Assembly: GCF_000152265.2 (NCBI RefSeq)
Contig: NC_021592.1
Span: 1,612,001-1,676,000, forward strand
Direction of reading: 5' to 3'
Length of the DNA stretch: 64,000 nt
Source: Ferroplasma acidarmanus Fer1
GTDB lineage: Archaea; Thermoplasmatota; Thermoplasmata; Thermoplasmatales; Thermoplasmataceae
Made by a program: the position numbers and the translations under genes. The notes beneath the pieces are model-generated. The model saw nothing but the letters and a program-made list of their open reading frames with translations, had not been told where the DNA came from and ran no database searches. Positions 63,968 through 64,000 of the stretch are shown here, piece by piece; the stretch's first letter is position 1; each line of letters begins with the position of its first letter.

Positions 63968-64000
63968 GAAAAAGACAGGTATAAATGAGTTCAGCTGGCA

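Noticed and set aside
1-64000. CRISPR arrays and rRNA genes
   Set aside because: No regularly spaced repeats of CRISPR length and no rRNA-like sequence were seen on reading the window.

Overview
The window looks like the chromosome of an acidophilic, cell-wall-less archaeon of the Thermoplasmatales, most like Ferroplasma or a close relative. The grounds are a full-length tricorn protease, a tricorn-cofactor-type M1 aminopeptidase, Nuo-type membrane subunits, a low-GC genome, and many genes whose start codon lies about 20-28 nt downstream of a TATA box with no Shine-Dalgarno site (leaderless transcription). The genus is inferred from gene content only.

Layout. 1-2853: the end of a nuo operon (nuoM partial, nuoN, two small genes). 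2850-9518: small hypothetical genes, an Lrp-type regulator divergent from an amino-acid permease and a class V PLP enzyme, an orphan gene and an IS1634/IS4-type element. 9519-14412 (minus): acyl-CoA synthetase, APC permease and lysA. 14698-16282: a DsrE-like gene split by an IS4-superfamily element with a 7-bp target duplication and also carrying a nonsense codon. 16284-30285: housekeeping genes (DUF167, PLD-like, SHMT-like, CBS protein with a possible ribosome-hibernation tail, M1 peptidase, Sua5, GNAT, polyprenol-kinase-like protein, tRNA-Gly, Rieske protein, three-subunit molybdenum hydroxylase). 30417-35513: a very long Lhr-type helicase.

35514-51727: a transposon-rich zone around a peptide-uptake and degradation locus. 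It holds three nested insertion sequences (IS481 containing IS110 and IS5), a peptide ABC transporter (two permeases, one fused double ATPase), tricorn protease, decayed IS481 and IS605 remnants, and a second IS481 element with a 15-bp target duplication. A 1365-residue membrane-anchored peptide-binding protein follows at 51764-55861. Together these suggest import of oligopeptides and their breakdown by tricorn and its aminopeptidase cofactors. The two IS481 elements sit directly upstream of the TATA boxes of the permease operon and of the binding-protein gene.

55918-64000: an IS1634-like element, then an integrated mobile island. The island has a 5'-truncated tyrosine recombinase, a chain of overlapping small genes ending in a winged-helix/coiled-coil protein and a serine resolvase, and a duplicated small gene with a perfectly conserved 61-bp core. 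It also has a secreted glycine/alanine-rich protein paired with a four-helix membrane protein (a possible toxin/immunity pair), a winged-helix/zinc-ribbon regulator, and a second tyrosine recombinase broken by a 23-bp deletion near the window end.
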